Assembly (NCBI RefSeq): GCF_000372725.1
Contig: NW_005201192.1
Location: 759,445-797,361 of the forward strand
Length of the DNA stretch: 37,917 nt
Direction of reading: 5' to 3'
DNA from: Emiliania huxleyi CCMP1516
Lineage: Eukaryota > Haptophyta > Isochrysidales > Noelaerhabdaceae
In this document: one piece after another, positions 37,190 to 37,917 of the stretch
How the letters are laid out: each line of letters starts with the position of its first letter
Position numbering within the stretch: position 1 is the first letter of the stretch
Made by a program: the position numbers and the translations under genes
The notes under the pieces: model-generated
Told to the model about the DNA's origin: nothing
What the model saw: the letters and a program-made list of their open reading frames with translations, nothing else
Databases searched by the model: none

Positions 37190-37917
37190 TCAATACCCGT
37201 AGCCGCCGCCGCCGCCGTACCCTCCCATTTGCTGCGGCATCCCGCCGCCCATGCCGCCGCCCATGCCCGCGCCGTACACCACCATCGCGTTGGGGTCGCC
37301 CGCGCCGTAGTCCGAGTAGCCCGACGCGAGCGCCTCCTCCGCCTTCTTCTTCTCCTCCGCCGCCGCCTCCTCCTTCTTCCGCTCCTTCTCGACCAGCGTG
37401 TCGAGCTTATTCGTGATCTCGCGCATAGTCTGCACCATGAAGGGCATCGCAAAGTCGTTCAGGTTGTTGCGCCAGGCGAGCTCCATCACGACGTCGGGCC
37501 GCAGCTGCGCGTAGCACGTGTAGAGCGCCGCGGCAAAGCACGTGTTGAGCTTCTGCTCCACGAAGAAGTTGATGAGCTCCTCGGCGATGGCCGAGTCGCC
37601 CGACTCGGCCGTCGTCTCGATGGCCTCGTCCCACACCTTGTCCTTCTTGGACAGCTCCACCGACTTGGACCACTTCTTCGCGCGCTTGTAGAGCATGGCG
37701 CCGATGCGGCGGAACTGCAGCAGCGAGTGCTTCTCGCACATCTGCGCCATCTCGACCTGGTCGAAGTTGTCGAAGGTGACGACGCCCTTGGCGAGCGCCT
37801 CGTGGTCCTCGTCCTCGACGTACAGCGCGTAGAGCGCGTCGTTCACCTCCTTGATGTTTGCGGGCTGCGTCGTAAGCAGGTACGGCTTCACGAGCGGCAG
37901 GTGGCCCGCGCGCTTCA
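37190..37917 (-). CDS. CLTC: Clathrin heavy chain, C-terminal part (runs off the right edge)
   Basis: The frame is open to the window edge, so only the last ~241 residues are seen. They match the seventh clathrin repeat and trimerisation domain: LVKPYLLTTQPANIKEVNDA, LYVEDEDHEALAKGV, TFDNFDQVEMAQMCEKHSLL, FRRIGAMLYKRAKKWSKSVE, DKVWDEAIETTAESGD and ELINFFVEQKLNTCFAAALY. The C-terminus continues YDLRPDVVMELAWRNNL-like sequence (here TCYAQLRPDVVMELAWRNNL), a charged helix (EKERKKEEAAAEEKKKAEE) and a Gly/Met-rich tail ending GGYGGGGGYGY. Clathrin heavy chain forms the triskelion that coats vesicles at the plasma membrane and trans-Golgi network. The Gly-rich tail replaces the QLMLT-type end known from animals, as in other protists. 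No intron is seen in this part. Confidence 0.97.
   Translation of the reverse strand, partial: KRAGHLPLVKPYLLTTQPANIKEVNDALYALYVEDEDHEALAKGVVTFDNFDQVEMAQMCEKHSLLQFRRIGAMLYKRAKKWSKSVELSKKDKVWDEAIETTAESGDSAIAEELINFFVEQKLNTCFAAALYTCYAQLRPDVVMELAWRNNLNDFAMPFMVQTMREITNKLDTLVEKERKKEEAAAEEKKKAEEALASGYSDYGAGDPNAMVVYGAGMGGGMGGGMPQQMGGYGGGGGYGY

Overview
The window is nuclear DNA from a GC-rich, intron-bearing photosynthetic eukaryote. It encodes a nucleus-encoded light-harvesting protein of the red-plastid (fucoxanthin chlorophyll a/c) type, an anoctamin, a clathrin heavy chain, an ADCK2-like kinase and a plasminogen-receptor-KT homologue. Introns are short (about 48-280 nt), and roughly half appear to use GC rather than GT donors. 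This mix suggests a chromalveolate alga, most likely a haptophyte (prymnesiophyte or coccolithophore). That placement is inference; no species marker is present.

Layout. Positions 756-2534 (-): ankyrin/MYND zinc-finger protein. 2955-5455 (-): seven-exon ADCK2-like UbiB-family kinase, divergent from a small putative tail-anchored protein at 5643-6233 (+). 6703-8017 (+): VOC/glyoxalase domain fused to an ITP/XTP phosphatase. 8189-9747 (+): seven-exon sterol-desaturase/fatty-acid-hydroxylase. 10017-13324 (+): six-exon anoctamin (TMEM16). 13930-14996 (-): light-harvesting protein. 15753-17325: repeat-rich block bounded by inverted repeats of about 245 bp, holding one unrecognised ORF. 17475-19845 (+): nine-exon EPSP synthase. 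19846-23100: poorly coding, with an interstitial telomeric repeat, a 252-nt assembly gap and a possible zinc-ribbon gene on the minus strand.

23141-23838 (+) and 27114 to about 28094 (+): two copies of a vWD-like secreted-type domain, about 4 kb apart, flanking a carbonyl-reductase-like SDR (24340-25185). 28.1-29.9 kb: repeats. 29894-31300 (+): 3-hydroxyisobutyrate-dehydrogenase-like gene with a one-base frameshift. 31582-32376 (+): PLGRKT homologue. 32862-33506 (+): weak ORF. 33950-35163 (-): two-exon glycosyltransferase-like gene. 35394-36728 (+): CCCH zinc-finger protein with a Rossmann-like domain. 37190 to the right edge (-): C-terminal end of clathrin heavy chain.

The genes are mostly unrelated housekeeping functions (shikimate pathway, coenzyme Q or lipid-linked kinase, nucleotide house-cleaning, sterol or lipid oxidation, ion or lipid transport, light harvesting, endocytosis), so there is no operon-like logic. 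The most notable signal is in the introns: many GC-AG introns, intron-private tandem repeats with a period of 10-11 bp, direct repeats matching the intron start to the start of the next exon, and an intron presence/absence difference between the two vWD-like copies. Together these suggest active intron gain or remodelling. All splice junctions were set by eye from reading-frame continuity and protein-family alignment, without transcript data.
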